From Rheinheimera pacifica (GTDB lineage: Bacteria; Pseudomonadota; Gammaproteobacteria; Enterobacterales; Alteromonadaceae): a DNA stretch of 64,000 nucleotides. Of the stretch, positions 1-10,038 are shown piece by piece. The notes under the pieces are model-generated. The model searched no databases, was not told the DNA's origin, and saw only the letters and a program-made list of their open reading frames with translations. The translations under genes were made by a program, and so were the position numbers. Position 1 is the stretch's first letter. The number at the start of each line of letters is the position of its first letter. The stretch lies in NCBI RefSeq assembly GCF_900108485.1, contig NZ_FNXF01000008.1, forward strand, positions 72,415-136,414. The letters are read 5' to 3'.

Positions 1-527
1 GGGCTGAGTTTGGGCCACAAAAAGCCCGGCGTGTCGGTTAAAATTACATTATTTTCCAGCTTAATGCGCTGCTGCATTTTTGTCACACCGGCTTCGTTAC
101 CTGTTTTGGCAATGGTACGCCCGGCAAGGGTATTAATTAAGGTCGATTTACCGACGTTAGGAATGCCCATTATCATTGCCCGTGCAGCCCGGATATCCAG
201 ATTACGCTCTGGCAGCATGTCGTTGCACAGTTGCAGCAACGCCCGGATTTGCTCCGGGTTTTGCTGGCTGATCGGAATAGCTTTTACGCCGGCCTGTTGC
301 TCAAAATGTTCAACCCAGCGTCGGGTTAGCACCGGATCGGCTAAATCGGCTTTGTTCAGCACTTTAATACAGGGCGTGTTACCACGCAGCTGCGGTACTA
401 AAGGGTTTTCGCTGGAGAAGGGAATACGGGCATCGAGCATTTCGATAATAATATCGACCTGCGGCATCACTTCAGCGATTTCTTTACGGGCTTTGTGCAT
501 ATGGCCCGGGAACCAGTTAATAGACAT
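1..527 (-). CDS. RbgA/YlqF-type ribosome biogenesis GTPase (3' part outside window)
   Basis: The minus strand reads an open frame from an ATG at 527 to the window edge (175 residues seen), so the C-terminus is missing. The protein opens with the RbgA hallmark WFPGHM at residues 5-10. It then has the GTPase motifs in circularly permuted order: G4 NKAD at 58-61, G1 GIPNVGKST at 121-129, a GVT G2-like segment at 147-149 and G3 DTPG at 165-168. This order is diagnostic of the YlqF/YawG GTPase family. The Bacillus member RbgA acts in late assembly of the large ribosomal subunit; the exact role in gammaproteobacteria is less clear, so I give no symbol. A weak promoter (TTTTTG, 17 bp, TATCAT) can be read on the minus strand around 610-640. 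Confidence 0.93.
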   Translation of the reverse strand, partial: MSINWFPGHMHKARKEIAEVMPQVDIIIEMLDARIPFSSENPLVPQLRGNTPCIKVLNKADLADPVLTRRWVEHFEQQAGVKAIPISQQNPEQIRALLQLCNDMLPERNLDIRAARAMIMGIPNVGKSTLINTLAGRTIAKTGNEAGVTKMQQRIKLENNVILTDTPGFLWPKLS

Positions 528-650
528 CCGTTACAACCTTAAAATAGCATATGGCAGGCAGTGGCAGCCATATAGCAAAAGCACCCACTGTTTTAATGGG
601 CGCTGCTATGATAGCGCAAAATGAATCGCTCAAAAATGGTAAAAGCTATG

Positions 651-932
651 TTAGTGCAGTACGAACTGATAAAAACTCAGCACCGAAAGTGGTGCCAGCA
701 GGGCTGAATAACAGGCAACACCGGGCAACTTAACAATGCCAAGGTTGCGAAATAACAATAATAGCTGGTACAGGCCCAGCAAAGGCGGCACCAGCGTTAT
801 CCAGACAGTACCGGCCAGAGAAGGAAACAGCCAGCTTAAAGCTGGTGCGCAACTGCTGGCAACAACCAGTAATGCCACTAACAGTAAGTAGTGCTTGGCA
901 CTAAATTCCGGTAAAGGGCTCAGATTTTCCAT
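651..932 (-). CDS. Small three-helix membrane protein of unknown function
   Basis: A 93-residue protein with an ATG at 932. Three hydrophobic stretches (about residues 13-36, 41-61 and 70-92) fill nearly the whole chain, so it should be a small inner-membrane protein. It has no catalytic motif I can recognise, and only a few charged residues lie in the loops. It stands alone between the RbgA-type gene and csiV with gaps on both sides, and its ribosome-binding site (AGAG) is weak. I accept it as a real gene because the frame has a clean transmembrane pattern and fills the space between neighbours. Function is unknown. Confidence 0.6.
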   Translation of the reverse strand: MENLSPLPEFSAKHYLLLVALLVVASSCAPALSWLFPSLAGTVWITLVPPLLGLYQLLLLFRNLGIVKLPGVACYSALLAPLSVLSFYQFVLH

Positions 933-1102
933 TTTGCTCTGTAATATTTCAGGTTGGTATAGATACTATAGAAAAACAATTTGTTATATACCCGCACTGT
1001 TTTGTTTAAATATGTAATACGGGCGCAAGCTTAGGCATTTACGCCTGCTTTAGCAATACATTTATAGCAATTTTTTTACTACAGAGGCCCGTTTGCCTGA
1101 CA

Positions 1103-2152
1103 TTATTCTGCGGCAGGCGGATCAAACCGGCGGATCTGCAGAATAATGCCCAGGTGAGGGTGGTCCAGATAATGTATCTCGCCACTAATCACCCGCCGGC
1201 TTTGCCGTACATAAACGGTGTTTAATTTATCTGCCGACGGAATGCGCAGATTAAATTCGGTGTTAACAAATAAATAGTGATCCAGATGCAGCTTAAATAA
1301 GCCATCAAGCTGCCACACCTGATCCGGCAAGCTACTGAGGTTTTGTTGCTCTGGTGCTATGGCCGCCAGTTCTTCCCCTGGCGGTGGCGGTAACTGGCTG
1401 TTGGCGCTGAGTTGTTGTAACAATGAGTCAATCTGACTTAGCAGTTGGGTATCGCTGCCGGTGTCGGTCATGGTATAGGTTGGCGTGTTACTGGTTAGCG
1501 TGGTATCAGCAGTTGCTACAAGCAAATTGCGTGGCTGGCTCCAGTAGTCAAATTGTTGCGAGAAGTTTTTTCCGGCAAACCAGCGGCTGGCTATGGCGCG
1601 CCGCTCTGTTACCGGTGCCTGGCGCCAACTGGTGTGCAGCAACAGTGACATGCCGGCCTGACGGTTAATGCGCTGGGCAATATCGCGCAGTTGCAGTGCG
1701 CTGTCATCAGCCAGATAAGGGGTATTCTGATGCTCACCCCGGCCGGTAATTACGGTTGGCAGTTGTAACGGATAGGCCACCCTATTAATGGTATTACGTG
1801 GTTGAAACAGGTTGTGTTGTTGCCACGGCTTTACTTGCGGCTCAAAAATGCACATGGTGTGTGAGCGCAGTGGCATCAGCTTAAATTCACTGGCAAAGCC
1901 GGTGTCTTGCGAACACAGTGGTAGTTCAGACAGTAAATTGGCGATATCTGGCTGATAGCGCGGGGTTAATAAATCATAAGCACGACCGGGTTTAATGGCT
2001 TTAATGCTGTCGCCAAAGGTTTCCTGGATTGCTGCACCGGGTGTCTGGCTGAACACCAGCATTTCCACTTCAAACCAGCGTTGTTGCTGAGCGCTTAGCG
2101 GGCTAGTTAGTAAAACACTGCTTAACAGGCAATACTTCAGGGCTTTAATCAT
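1103..2152 (-). CDS. csiV: CsiV-like periplasmic protein
   Basis: 349 residues with a signal peptide cleaved near residue 21 (leader ends SPLSA). The mature protein starts with WFEVEMLVFSQ, the conserved opening of the CsiV family. In Vibrio cholerae, CsiV is a periplasmic peptidoglycan-binding protein needed for activation of the penicillin-binding protein PBP1A through LpoA. Near the C-terminus a conserved stretch reads YVRQSRRVISGEIHYLDHP. The ATG overlaps the mfd stop codon as ATGA, so the gene is translationally coupled to mfd and lies last in a PilZ-mfd-csiV run. The mfd-csiV pairing is a recurring gene order in marine gammaproteobacteria and supports the call. No terminator is evident downstream. 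Confidence 0.82.
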   Translation of the reverse strand: MIKALKYCLLSSVLLTSPLSAQQQRWFEVEMLVFSQTPGAAIQETFGDSIKAIKPGRAYDLLTPRYQPDIANLLSELPLCSQDTGFASEFKLMPLRSHTMCIFEPQVKPWQQHNLFQPRNTINRVAYPLQLPTVITGRGEHQNTPYLADDSALQLRDIAQRINRQAGMSLLLHTSWRQAPVTERRAIASRWFAGKNFSQQFDYWSQPRNLLVATADTTLTSNTPTYTMTDTGSDTQLLSQIDSLLQQLSANSQLPPPPGEELAAIAPEQQNLSSLPDQVWQLDGLFKLHLDHYLFVNTEFNLRIPSADKLNTVYVRQSRRVISGEIHYLDHPHLGIILQIRRFDPPAAE

Positions 2153-5100
2153 TTGCTTACCTTATGTCTGGCAAAGTCAGACAGCATGTTTTCTATCAGG
2201 CTTAAACGCGCTTTGCTGTCATCTGTATTAATACTAAACCGTAGTTTTTGGCCGCCTTCAAGCTTGAAGATGCGCGACTGCTTTTGTATAAGTTCGATAA
2301 TATAACCGGGTGATACGGCGGTTCTGTCGCTGAATTCTATCACACCGCCTTTATTACTGGCTTCAATGCGGCGAATACCGAGTTGCTCTGCCTGCAGTTT
2401 AAACTCAGACAATGCTACCAGATTTTTTGCCGCATCGGGCAGTAAACCGAAACGGTCAATCAGTTCTACCTGTACTTCATCGAGCTCGTCGGTGCTGCGG
2501 GCAGATGCCAGTTTTTTATAGCAGGACAACCGCAGGTTGACATCTGGTATGTAGCTGTCTGGTAGCAGGGCCGGGATACGCAGCTCAATCTCTGTTTGCT
2601 GGCTTAGCATGGCATCCAGGCTGGGCTCGCGGCCATTTTTCAGCGCGTTAACGGCTTGTTCCAGCATATCCATATACAGGCTAAAACCCACTGACTCAAT
2701 CTGGCCGCTTTGTTCGTCGCCCAGCAGTTCGCCGGCGCCACGAATTTCCAGATCATGCGTTGCCAGTGCAAAACCAGCACCTAAATCTTCCAGGCTGGCG
2801 ATCGCCTCCAGGCGTTTTTCGGCGTCTTTGGTTAAACGCTTCGGCGGTGGCGTGAGTAAATAGGCATAAGCCTGATGGTGTGAACGGCCCACGCGGCCCC
2901 GCAGCTGATGCAACTGTGCCAGGCCGAAATTGTCAGCCCGGTTAATAATAATGGTATTGGCCGTAGGCACGTCGATACCGGTTTCAATAATGGTAGAGCA
3001 GAGTAAGACGTTAAAGCGCTGATGGTAAAAATCAGACATGATTTGTTCAAGCTCGCGCTCACGCATCTGGCCATGTGCTATGCCGATCAGCGCCTCTGGC
3101 AGTAGCTCAGCTAAATCGGCAGCGGCTTTTTCAATACTGGCCACGTCGTTATGCAGAAAATACACCTGGCCGCCGCGCAAAATTTCGCGCATTACCGCTT
3201 CACGGATCAAGCCAGTTTCGTATTCACGCACAAAGGTTTTTACTGCCAGGCGCCGCGCCGGCGGCGTGGCAATAATGGATAAATCCCGCATACCCGACAT
3301 AGACATATTCAGCGTACGCGGAATAGGCGTGGCCGTTAGCGTAAGAATGTCGATATTGGCACGCAGTGCTTTGATTTTTTCTTTCTGGCGCACGCCAAAA
3401 CGGTGTTCTTCATCGACAATCAGCAGGCCAAGATCATGCAGTTTGATGTCATCCTGTAGCAGTTTGTGCGTGCCAATCAGAATATCCACCTTGCCGTTTT
3501 CCACATCGGCTAAAATGGCTTTTTGCTCTTTGCTGCTGACAAAGCGGGACAATACTTCTACCCGTACCGGCCAGTTGGCAAAGCGGTCTTTAAAGTTTTC
3601 AAAGTGTTGTTGTGCCAGCAATGTAGTGGGCACCAGGATGGCGACCTGTTTACCATCATTAACTGCAACAAAAGCCCCCCGCATGGCCACTTCGGTTTTA
3701 CCAAAGCCGACATCACCACATACCAGGCGGTCCATCGGCTGCGGGCTTTGCATATCACGCAACACGGCATCGATGGCATCTTGCTGATCGGCGGTTTCTT
3801 CAAACGGAAAGCTGTCAGCAAAAGACAGATACTGCTGTTCATCTAAAGCAAAAGCATAACCTTTATGCGCCGCACGCTGGGCGTAAACGTCGAGTAACTC
3901 TGCAGCCACATCGCGTACTTTTTCAGCAGCTTTGCGCCGCGACTTTTCCCAGGTGTCATTACCCAGTTTATGCAGCGGTGCATGTTCGGCATCGCTGCCA
4001 CTGTAACGGCTGAGTAAATGCAGTGAGGTAACCGGCACATACAGCTTACTGCTGCCGGCATATTCAATGGTAACAAATTCGGCGCTGATACCGGCTGCAT
4101 CAAGTAGCTGCAGGCCCTGATAACGGCCAATACCGTGTTGCAAATGCACCACCGGCTGGCCAATACTCAGCTCAGCCAGGTTGCGGATAACAGTGTCGCT
4201 GGATACCTGCTGGCTGCGTTTACGCCGCCGGCGCTGGCTGATTTTCTGGCCAAACAGCTCGTTTTCGCTTACCAGCGCCAGTGGTTTAGCCCGGCGCAGC
4301 AATACGCCTTGCTCTAATGCGCCTACTACTATGCCTAAATCGTCGCTGCTGCGGCTAAAGGCGTTAAGATCATCAAATTGTGATACATGCACCCCGGCTT
4401 TATGCAGCAGTTGCAGCAGGCTTTCGCGCCGGCCTTCACTTTCGACAAAAAACAGCAGCCGGCCCTGTTGTTGCTTTAGCTGCAAAATAAACTGTTGCAG
4501 CGCTTGCAGCGGGTTTTTCAGCTGGTGATTCACGCTTAAATCCGGCAGGGTTTCTGCCTCTGCATTGGCACTACCGGCTCTGGCAGGCAGTGGCGCAATA
4601 CTTAAACGGATCCGGCCATAATTTTTTAAGCTGGCAAACAGCTGATCGGTGCTGAGGTAAAGCTGTGCTGGTGGCAATATCGGCCGCAGTAAATCAATGG
4701 CGCGATCGTCAAAGCGGCGCTTTAGCTCCTGCCAGAATTTATCGGCACTGTGTTCGATATCTCCCAGCAGCAGGCAGCGGCTGTTTGCCGGTAAATAATC
4801 AAATAAAGTGGCGGTTCTTTCGGTAAACAGCGGCAGATAATATTCAATACCGGCCGGTAATACGCCCTGGCTAACCTGCTGGTATAGCGATTCTTTTTCG
4901 TTTCTGGCGTTAAAGCGTTCACGATACGCCATGCGAAAGCGTTCTATCGCTGCCTGATCGGTTGGAAACTCTCGTGCTGGCAGTAGTTCTATCGCCTCTA
5001 CCGCTTGCAGGCTGCGCTGGTTATCCGGGTCAAAGGTGCGGATACCATCGACGTCGTTGTCAAAAAAGTCGATGCGATAGGGTACATTGGCCCCCATCGG

Positions 5101-5625
5101 GTATAAATCTAATATTGAACCGCGGGCTGAAAACTCGCCGTGTTCCATTACCTGTTCAACACTACGATAACCGACCGCTGCCAACTGACGCTTTAAGGCA
5201 GCCAAATCCGCCTGCTGGCCTTTTTTAATCAGAAAACTGTTTTGTTCCAGATAATCGCGGTGGCAAATACGTAACAGCAGTGTGCTAACCGGCACTATTA
5301 CCAGGCCATGCGTCAGGCGTGGCAACTGATACAGCGTCTTCAACCGCTGCGAAACGATATCCTGATGCGGTGAAAACACATCGTAAGGCAGGGTTTCCCA
5401 ATCGGGCAGGGTAAGCAGCGGGCAATCCTGTTGCTGATAAAATACGCCCAGCTCCTGCTCCAGTTTTAATGCAGTTGGCGTGTCGGGTACAATAAGCAGA
5501 TATAATGCCGGTTGCTGTGTAATCAGCTGCGCCAGCGCCAGTGGCAGGGCTGCGCCTTGTAAATTGCCCCAGTGTAGCTGATCCTGGGCATGTTTAAGCT
5601 GTGGCAGAGAAGTGATCAGATCCAT
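2149..5625 (-). CDS. mfd: Transcription-repair coupling factor Mfd
   Basis: 1158 residues, the usual length for Mfd (E. coli 1148). Mfd is an ATP-driven DNA translocase that pushes stalled RNA polymerase off DNA lesions and recruits UvrA. Visible parts in order are the N-terminal UvrB-homology region (about 1-350), the RNA-polymerase-interaction domain starting near residue 490 with VHLQHGIGRYQG, the Walker A region GDVGFGKTE near 637, the DEEH box near 737, LTATPIPRTLNMS just after it, and the C-terminal TRCF domain. The ATG at 5625 lies 49 bp downstream of the PilZ-like gene on the same strand. The stop overlaps the csiV start by 4 bp. Nothing in the sequence looks damaged. Confidence 0.98.
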   Translation of the reverse strand: MDLITSLPQLKHAQDQLHWGNLQGAALPLALAQLITQQPALYLLIVPDTPTALKLEQELGVFYQQQDCPLLTLPDWETLPYDVFSPHQDIVSQRLKTLYQLPRLTHGLVIVPVSTLLLRICHRDYLEQNSFLIKKGQQADLAALKRQLAAVGYRSVEQVMEHGEFSARGSILDLYPMGANVPYRIDFFDNDVDGIRTFDPDNQRSLQAVEAIELLPAREFPTDQAAIERFRMAYRERFNARNEKESLYQQVSQGVLPAGIEYYLPLFTERTATLFDYLPANSRCLLLGDIEHSADKFWQELKRRFDDRAIDLLRPILPPAQLYLSTDQLFASLKNYGRIRLSIAPLPARAGSANAEAETLPDLSVNHQLKNPLQALQQFILQLKQQQGRLLFFVESEGRRESLLQLLHKAGVHVSQFDDLNAFSRSSDDLGIVVGALEQGVLLRRAKPLALVSENELFGQKISQRRRRKRSQQVSSDTVIRNLAELSIGQPVVHLQHGIGRYQGLQLLDAAGISAEFVTIEYAGSSKLYVPVTSLHLLSRYSGSDAEHAPLHKLGNDTWEKSRRKAAEKVRDVAAELLDVYAQRAAHKGYAFALDEQQYLSFADSFPFEETADQQDAIDAVLRDMQSPQPMDRLVCGDVGFGKTEVAMRGAFVAVNDGKQVAILVPTTLLAQQHFENFKDRFANWPVRVEVLSRFVSSKEQKAILADVENGKVDILIGTHKLLQDDIKLHDLGLLIVDEEHRFGVRQKEKIKALRANIDILTLTATPIPRTLNMSMSGMRDLSIIATPPARRLAVKTFVREYETGLIREAVMREILRGGQVYFLHNDVASIEKAAADLAELLPEALIGIAHGQMRERELEQIMSDFYHQRFNVLLCSTIIETGIDVPTANTIIINRADNFGLAQLHQLRGRVGRSHHQAYAYLLTPPPKRLTKDAEKRLEAIASLEDLGAGFALATHDLEIRGAGELLGDEQSGQIESVGFSLYMDMLEQAVNALKNGREPSLDAMLSQQTEIELRIPALLPDSYIPDVNLRLSCYKKLASARSTDELDEVQVELIDRFGLLPDAAKNLVALSEFKLQAEQLGIRRIEASNKGGVIEFSDRTAVSPGYIIELIQKQSRIFKLEGGQKLRFSINTDDSKARLSLIENMLSDFARHKVSK

Positions 5626-5674
5626 TAAAACGACGAAGCCTTACAAATAATAAAATTGGGTTGTTATTGTGCGC

Positions 5675-6274
5675 TTAGCTATTTTTTTGCTGCCGTTGAT
5701 CGGCTTTTTGTTTTAGCAAACGCGATTGCTGATGCAGGCTGGCACGCACAATAAGTTCGCGATCTTCATCCCGAATGCGGTTAAACACCACTTTTATCTG
5801 CCACTGGCCGTCTGCAGCAGGCTCACAGCTAAGCACCTGGCCGTAGCAGAATACTGCGCCATCGTTATTATCCAGAAAAATTTTCAATTCAAGCACCTGT
5901 AAAGGCGCCATGGCCGTATCGGCTAAAAAACAGCAGCCACTGCCGCCGTAGCTCAGAGTGTGATAACGCTGGCTGTTATTGTCTTGCTGTTGCAACACAT
6001 ACTGCAGTAGTAAATCTATTTTACGGGCTTGTTGTTGCAAATAAAGTGCTAACTCTTCGGCGAGTTCGCCTAAGCGGTTTAACGCGCGCAACGCGGAGTT
6101 GTTCAGGCTGCTGGCTTCAGAGGCCATTAAAAAAGGTGCCGGGATGGCATTTTGCAATGCAGCCGCATCAGGCAAAGCGATATCCAGAGGCCGGGCATTG
6201 AGGCTGATGGCATGCTCAATACTAAAGTAATCCTGATAGGCATCATCTAACTGCTGTAATGTGAAATCACTCAT
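5675..6274 (-). CDS. PilZ-domain-like protein with degenerate c-di-GMP motif
   Basis: 199 residues, start ATG at 6274. The first about 90 residues are helical and end in a coiled-coil-like segment (LAEELALYLQQQARKIDLLL). The C-terminal half (about 95-185) looks like a PilZ beta-barrel: LSYGGSG falls at the place of the PilZ D/NxSxxG motif, followed by beta strands with FLDNNDGAVFCYGQVL and VVFNRIRDEDRELIV. The canonical RxxxR arm is not obvious (only QRYHTL) and the D/N is Thr, so c-di-GMP binding is uncertain. It sits upstream of mfd on the same strand and divergent from lolC, the position of PilZ genes in related marine genomes. A c-di-GMP receptor or a PilZ scaffold is equally possible. 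Confidence 0.7.
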   Translation of the reverse strand: MSDFTLQQLDDAYQDYFSIEHAISLNARPLDIALPDAAALQNAIPAPFLMASEASSLNNSALRALNRLGELAEELALYLQQQARKIDLLLQYVLQQQDNNSQRYHTLSYGGSGCCFLADTAMAPLQVLELKIFLDNNDGAVFCYGQVLSCEPAADGQWQIKVVFNRIRDEDRELIVRASLHQQSRLLKQKADQRQQKNS

Positions 6275-6370
6275 GGCAATACCTTTGCAAGCTGCTTGTC
6301 ACGACAGGCAATAATCTCTATGATCGACGCCACTTTACCATCTAACGCAGGTCTTGTCCTGAATATTAGG

Positions 6371-7570
6371 ATGCAGTTGCCAGTCAGTTTATTAATCGGC
6401 TTACGCTATAGCCAGAGCCGAAAGGGTAATGCCTTTATCTCCTTCATTACATTGTTTTCCGTGGCCGGGATCTTTTTGGGTGTCATGGCATTAACTATTG
6501 TCAGCTCGGTAATGAACGGTTTTGAGGGCGAGCTGAAAAAGCGTATTCTCGGTGTGATTCCGCATTTGGTGGTAACTACACCGGCCAGTAGCCCGCAACA
6601 TTGGCAGCAACGTTTGCTGGCTGATACTGCGGTGCTGCAAATTAATCCGTTTTTACAGGCAGAAGCGCTGGTGCAATCGCCACGGCAGTTAACGGCTGTG
6701 TTATTGCAAGGCGTAACTGCGGAAGCATTGCCGGCTTTTATGCAGCAGGCACTGTTGGTTGGTAATTGGCAGGACTTTGCCTCACAGCGCTACAGTGTGG
6801 TGCTGGGGCGTGGCCTGGCAGAGCAACTGGAGGTGTCGGTGGGCGATCCGGTACGCTTTATGTTGCCCCAGGCCGGCAGCTATACGCCTATGGGCTGGGT
6901 ACCGCGCCAGCGCTTGTTTACCGTAAGTGGCATTCTGGAAACCGGCTCTGATGTCGATAAACTGATTGCCGTAACCGCACTGGACGATTTAACCCGGTTG
7001 TTAAGTGCCGGCGGTAAAGATCAGCAATGGCGCGTTACGCTCAAAGAGCCCTTTGCCGCACCGGCACTGGGCGCGCAACTGGCGGCAGAATCCGGTTTAA
7101 AAGTACAGGACTGGCGGCAAAGCCATGGCAAATTATTTGCGGCCGTGGCGATGGAAAAAGCCATGATGTGGCTGATGCTGCTACTGATTGTTGCGGTAGC
7201 GGCATTTAATATTGTCTCTGCTTTGGTAATGATGGTAACCGACAAGCAAGCTGAAATTGCTATTTTAAAGACCCTGGGCATGACCGATCGGCAGCTGTTT
7301 ACCATATTTGCCGTACAGGGGATCAGTAACGGCCTGGCCGGTGCTGTAAGCGGTGCTGTTGCCGGTGTGCTGTTATGCTGGCAGTTAAACCCGTTGTTAC
7401 ATCTGTTTGGCCTGTCAGTAGCGCCGGGAGTGGAGCTGCCGGTGGATATTCAGGCCGGGCAGATTCTATTAATTTTGCTAAGTGCACTGGCTTTAACGTT
7501 GATGGCAGTGTGGTATCCGGCAAAACGTGCTGTGGCAATAAATCCGGCGGACATTTTACGCGATGAGTAA
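6371..7570 (+). CDS. lolC: Lipoprotein-releasing ABC transporter, permease LolC
   Basis: 399 residues from the ATG at 6371, chosen because [15 protein letters not shown] matches the family N-terminus; the longer frame back to 6296 would add 25 unlikely residues. LolCDE is the inner-membrane machine that extracts outer-membrane lipoproteins and passes them to LolA. The permease has the MacB/FtsX architecture: one helix near residues 24-46 ([22 protein letters not shown]), a large periplasmic domain, then three helices near 265-395. The motif [17 protein letters not shown] contacts the ATPase. Its stop overlaps lolD by 8 bp. LolC and LolE are paralogues; this is the first and lolE the third gene, the usual order. 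Confidence 0.93.
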   Translation: MQLPVSLLIGLRYSQSRKGNAFISFITLFSVAGIFLGVMALTIVSSVMNGFEGELKKRILGVIPHLVVTTPASSPQHWQQRLLADTAVLQINPFLQAEALVQSPRQLTAVLLQGVTAEALPAFMQQALLVGNWQDFASQRYSVVLGRGLAEQLEVSVGDPVRFMLPQAGSYTPMGWVPRQRLFTVSGILETGSDVDKLIAVTALDDLTRLLSAGGKDQQWRVTLKEPFAAPALGAQLAAESGLKVQDWRQSHGKLFAAVAMEKAMMWLMLLLIVAVAAFNIVSALVMMVTDKQAEIAILKTLGMTDRQLFTIFAVQGISNGLAGAVSGAVAGVLLCWQLNPLLHLFGLSVAPGVELPVDIQAGQILLILLSALALTLMAVWYPAKRAVAINPADILRDE

Positions 7571-8246
7571 TGTATTAACGGCAACACAACTGTGCAAAAG
7601 CTACCGTGATGGCCTGCAGGTTACTGAAGTACTGCACGGTATAGATTTAACCATTAAACGCGCTGACATGCTGGCGATTGTCGGCAGCTCGGGCTCTGGT
7701 AAAAGCACCTTGCTACATATTTTAGGCACGCTGGATCAGGCCGACAGCGGCAGCTTAAACGTATTGGGCCAGGATGTTGCCCGGATGACATCGCAGCAAA
7801 AAGCGGCATTGCGTAACGGTCAGCTGGGTTTTATTTATCAGTTTCATCACTTACTGATGGATTTTACCGCATTGGAAAACGTTGCTATGCCGCTGCTAAT
7901 TCGCGGTTTATCTGCCACAGCAGCTAAGCAGCGCGCCAGCGTGATGCTGGAACGCGTAGCGCTGGCACACCGCAGCCACCATAAACCGGCAGAACTCAGT
8001 GGTGGTGAGCGTCAGCGTGTTGCAATTGCCCGGGCGTTGGTAGGCGAGCCGGCATTGGTATTGGCGGATGAGCCGACCGGTAATCTGGATCAACATACTG
8101 CCGAGAGTATTTATCAGCTGCTGCGTACGTTAAACCGGGAGCTTGGTACCAGTTTTATTGTGGTAACTCATGATTTGGCACTGGCGGCAAGGTTAGATCG
8201 CCACGTATCTATGCGTGATGGCCGCCTGGAGCTTGCCCATGGCTAG
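7563..8246 (+). CDS. lolD: Lipoprotein-releasing ABC transporter, ATPase LolD
   Basis: 227 residues, typical for LolD. It energises lipoprotein release by LolC/LolE at the inner membrane. All ABC motifs are intact: Walker [10 protein letters not shown] near residue 41, a Q-loop in [13 protein letters not shown] (the sequence typical of LolD/MacB ATPases), signature [15 protein letters not shown], Walker [14 protein letters not shown] and the H-loop VVTHD. The start overlaps the end of lolC by 8 bp and the end overlaps lolE by 8 bp, so the three genes are translationally coupled. Confidence 0.96.
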   Translation: MSNVLTATQLCKSYRDGLQVTEVLHGIDLTIKRADMLAIVGSSGSGKSTLLHILGTLDQADSGSLNVLGQDVARMTSQQKAALRNGQLGFIYQFHHLLMDFTALENVAMPLLIRGLSATAAKQRASVMLERVALAHRSHHKPAELSGGERQRVAIARALVGEPALVLADEPTGNLDQHTAESIYQLLRTLNRELGTSFIVVTHDLALAARLDRHVSMRDGRLELAHG

Positions 8247-9477
8247 TCTGGCCTGGCAGTTAGCCCGGCGTTACCGCTCTACCCGCCATAGCAGTGGTTT
8301 TATCCGCTTTATCTCAGCCAGTTCTACTTTGGGCATTGCGCTTGGCGTGGCTATTCTGATCCTGGCGTTGTCGGTAATGAATGGTTTTGAGCTGGCACTG
8401 AAACAGCGCTTGTTGTCGGTGATCCCGCATGTTGAACTGGAAGCCGTACAACAGAATTTGCACGACTGGCAGCGTAAGCAACAGCTGTTTGCTGAGGTTG
8501 CCGGTGTTGAGGCGGTAGCACCTTACATTAAAAGTAACGGCATGCTAAGAGTCGGAACAGAAGTGAAAGCGGCAGAGGTGCGCGGCATTGATATTGCCTC
8601 AGAGCGCGGTATCAGTGATTTTGCCCGTTATATCAGCGCGGGCCAGCTTGATACCCTGCAACAGAGCGACATTGTGCTGGGGCAGGGTATTGCCGATGCG
8701 CTGAATGTCAAAGTAGGCGAGCAGGTACAACTGTTATTACCCCGCTTAACCGAAGATGGCCGTCTGGCCAGCCATAGTACGGCCAGCCTGACGGTTAGTG
8801 CCATAGTTGCCGTGGGCGGCCAGCTGGACTACAGCCATGTCTGGCTTGATATGGCCACGCTGGCCAGCTTACTGGCGTTTGAACCGGACACGGTGCAGGG
8901 CTTTGCATTTCGGCTGGACGATATTTTTCAGGCGCCGCAAATGGCGCGCGAGCTGGGCCGGGTATCAGAAGATTATGTCTATCTGCTGGACTGGTTTCGC
9001 AGCCAGGGCCATGTCTATCAGGATATCCAGATGGTACGCAGTATTTTATATCTGGTATTGGCATTGGTAATTGCTGTAGCCAGTTTTAATATCGTTGCCA
9101 CACTGGTGATGGCCGTGCGGGAAAAAGAAGGCGATATTGCCATTTTGCTAACCATGGGCGTTTCGCCAGCGGTAATTATACGCACCTTTATGTGGCTGGG
9201 CTGGCTTAATGGCTTAATTGGTGCTGTAGCAGGCTTAGTTGTTGGTGTATTACTGGCCAGTTATATTGAACCGGTGTTTGCCTTTGTAACGAGCGTACTG
9301 GGGAAGTCGTTGCTTGACCCGAGTATTTATTTTATTAACTTTGTACCGTCATTATTGCAGTGGCAGGATGTGCTGCTGACCTTTGGTGTGGCAATAGTGA
9401 TGAGTTTGCTGGCTACGTTATATCCGGCGTGGCGTGCCAGTAAGGTACAACCTGCGCGGGTGCTGGGGCAGCGTTAA
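8239..9477 (+). CDS. lolE: Lipoprotein-releasing ABC transporter, permease LolE
   Basis: 412 residues from the ATG at 8239, which has a GGAG Shine-Dalgarno inside lolD; the frame stays open further upstream but [14 protein letters not shown] is the family start. It is the second permease of LolCDE and a LolC paralogue: an N-terminal helix ([20 protein letters not shown]), a periplasmic domain, and three C-terminal helices after about residue 265 with the ATPase-contact segment [17 protein letters not shown]. It overlaps lolD by 8 bp. A strong hairpin directly after the stop closes the operon. Confidence 0.95.
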   Translation: MASLAWQLARRYRSTRHSSGFIRFISASSTLGIALGVAILILALSVMNGFELALKQRLLSVIPHVELEAVQQNLHDWQRKQQLFAEVAGVEAVAPYIKSNGMLRVGTEVKAAEVRGIDIASERGISDFARYISAGQLDTLQQSDIVLGQGIADALNVKVGEQVQLLLPRLTEDGRLASHSTASLTVSAIVAVGGQLDYSHVWLDMATLASLLAFEPDTVQGFAFRLDDIFQAPQMARELGRVSEDYVYLLDWFRSQGHVYQDIQMVRSILYLVLALVIAVASFNIVATLVMAVREKEGDIAILLTMGVSPAVIIRTFMWLGWLNGLIGAVAGLVVGVLLASYIEPVFAFVTSVLGKSLLDPSIYFINFVPSLLQWQDVLLTFGVAIVMSLLATLYPAWRASKVQPARVLGQR

Positions 9478-9482
9478 AAACG

Positions 9483-9518
9483 TTAAAGCGGTGGCTGGTT
9501 TTTCCGCTTTAATTTTTT
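9483..9518 (+). terminator. Rho-independent terminator of lolCDE
   Basis: A perfect 9-bp stem, TTAAAGCGG paired with CCGCTTTAA around a 12-nt loop, is followed by six T on the plus strand. It begins 5 bp after the lolE stop and overlaps the stop codon of the convergent DUF2062 gene. Confidence 0.85.
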
Positions 9519-10013
9519 GCCCAACTGGGCTTTTCTTACTGATAAACGCCACAGCCAGTCGATAACAAAATAGCCAATAATGGCTGAGCAAATTCCCATC
9601 AGCAAACAGCCGGCCAGAAAAGGTTTGCCAATAGTGTGAATACTGTGCACCAGCCAGTCCCAGCTGGCTTCAAAGGCAAAAGGCTCCAGCGGTGTTCTTA
9701 ACACCACAGAACCCACCAGATAACTGATATAAAATAAAACCGGCATGGTTATTGGGTTGGTTAACCATACCAAGGCTACCGATATGGGTAAGTTAACCCG
9801 CATCGGTATTGCCACCGCAGCCGATGCTACCATCTGAAACGGAATGGGCATCCAGGCAAAAAACAACCCCACCGCAAAAGCGCCGCGGGCCGAGCGTCGG
9901 TTCAGGTGCCACAAATTACCATCATGTAACAGCGAGCCAAATATTTTTAGCAGCTTCTGCTGCTTGATTTTTTCTGGCGATGGTAGATATTTCTTAATAA
10001 AGTTCTTTGGCAT
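9483..10013 (-). CDS. DUF2062 family membrane protein
   Basis: 176 residues, start ATG at 10013. The family signature is clear: GAFAVGLFFAWMPIPFQM near residues 44-61 and WLTNPITMPVLFYISYLVG near 83-101, with further hydrophobic helices near 85-105 and 135-158. DUF2062 proteins are inner-membrane proteins of unknown biochemical role. The C-terminus is strongly basic (LGKKLKRKNQPP). It is convergent with lolE and divergent from comEC, with only 25 bp between the two starts, so the divergent promoters must overlap the coding ends. No function is assigned. Confidence 0.88.
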   Translation of the reverse strand: MPKNFIKKYLPSPEKIKQQKLLKIFGSLLHDGNLWHLNRRSARGAFAVGLFFAWMPIPFQMVASAAVAIPMRVNLPISVALVWLTNPITMPVLFYISYLVGSVVLRTPLEPFAFEASWDWLVHSIHTIGKPFLAGCLLMGICSAIIGYFVIDWLWRLSVRKAQLGKKLKRKNQPPL

Positions 10014-10038
10014 TACAACCTATTCACAAAAAACAAAC

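Noticed and set aside
591..618. Inverted repeats upstream of the RbgA-type gene (GCGCT/AGCGC)
   Set aside because: Short, no T run, and in a position more consistent with a minus-strand promoter; too weak to call.
10..624. Long plus-strand open frame at the window start
   Set aside because: It is the antisense of the RbgA-type GTPase, whose motifs are clear on the minus strand.
3038..3787. Plus-strand frame of about 250 codons
   Set aside because: It is antisense to mfd, serine-rich and without any recognisable motif.
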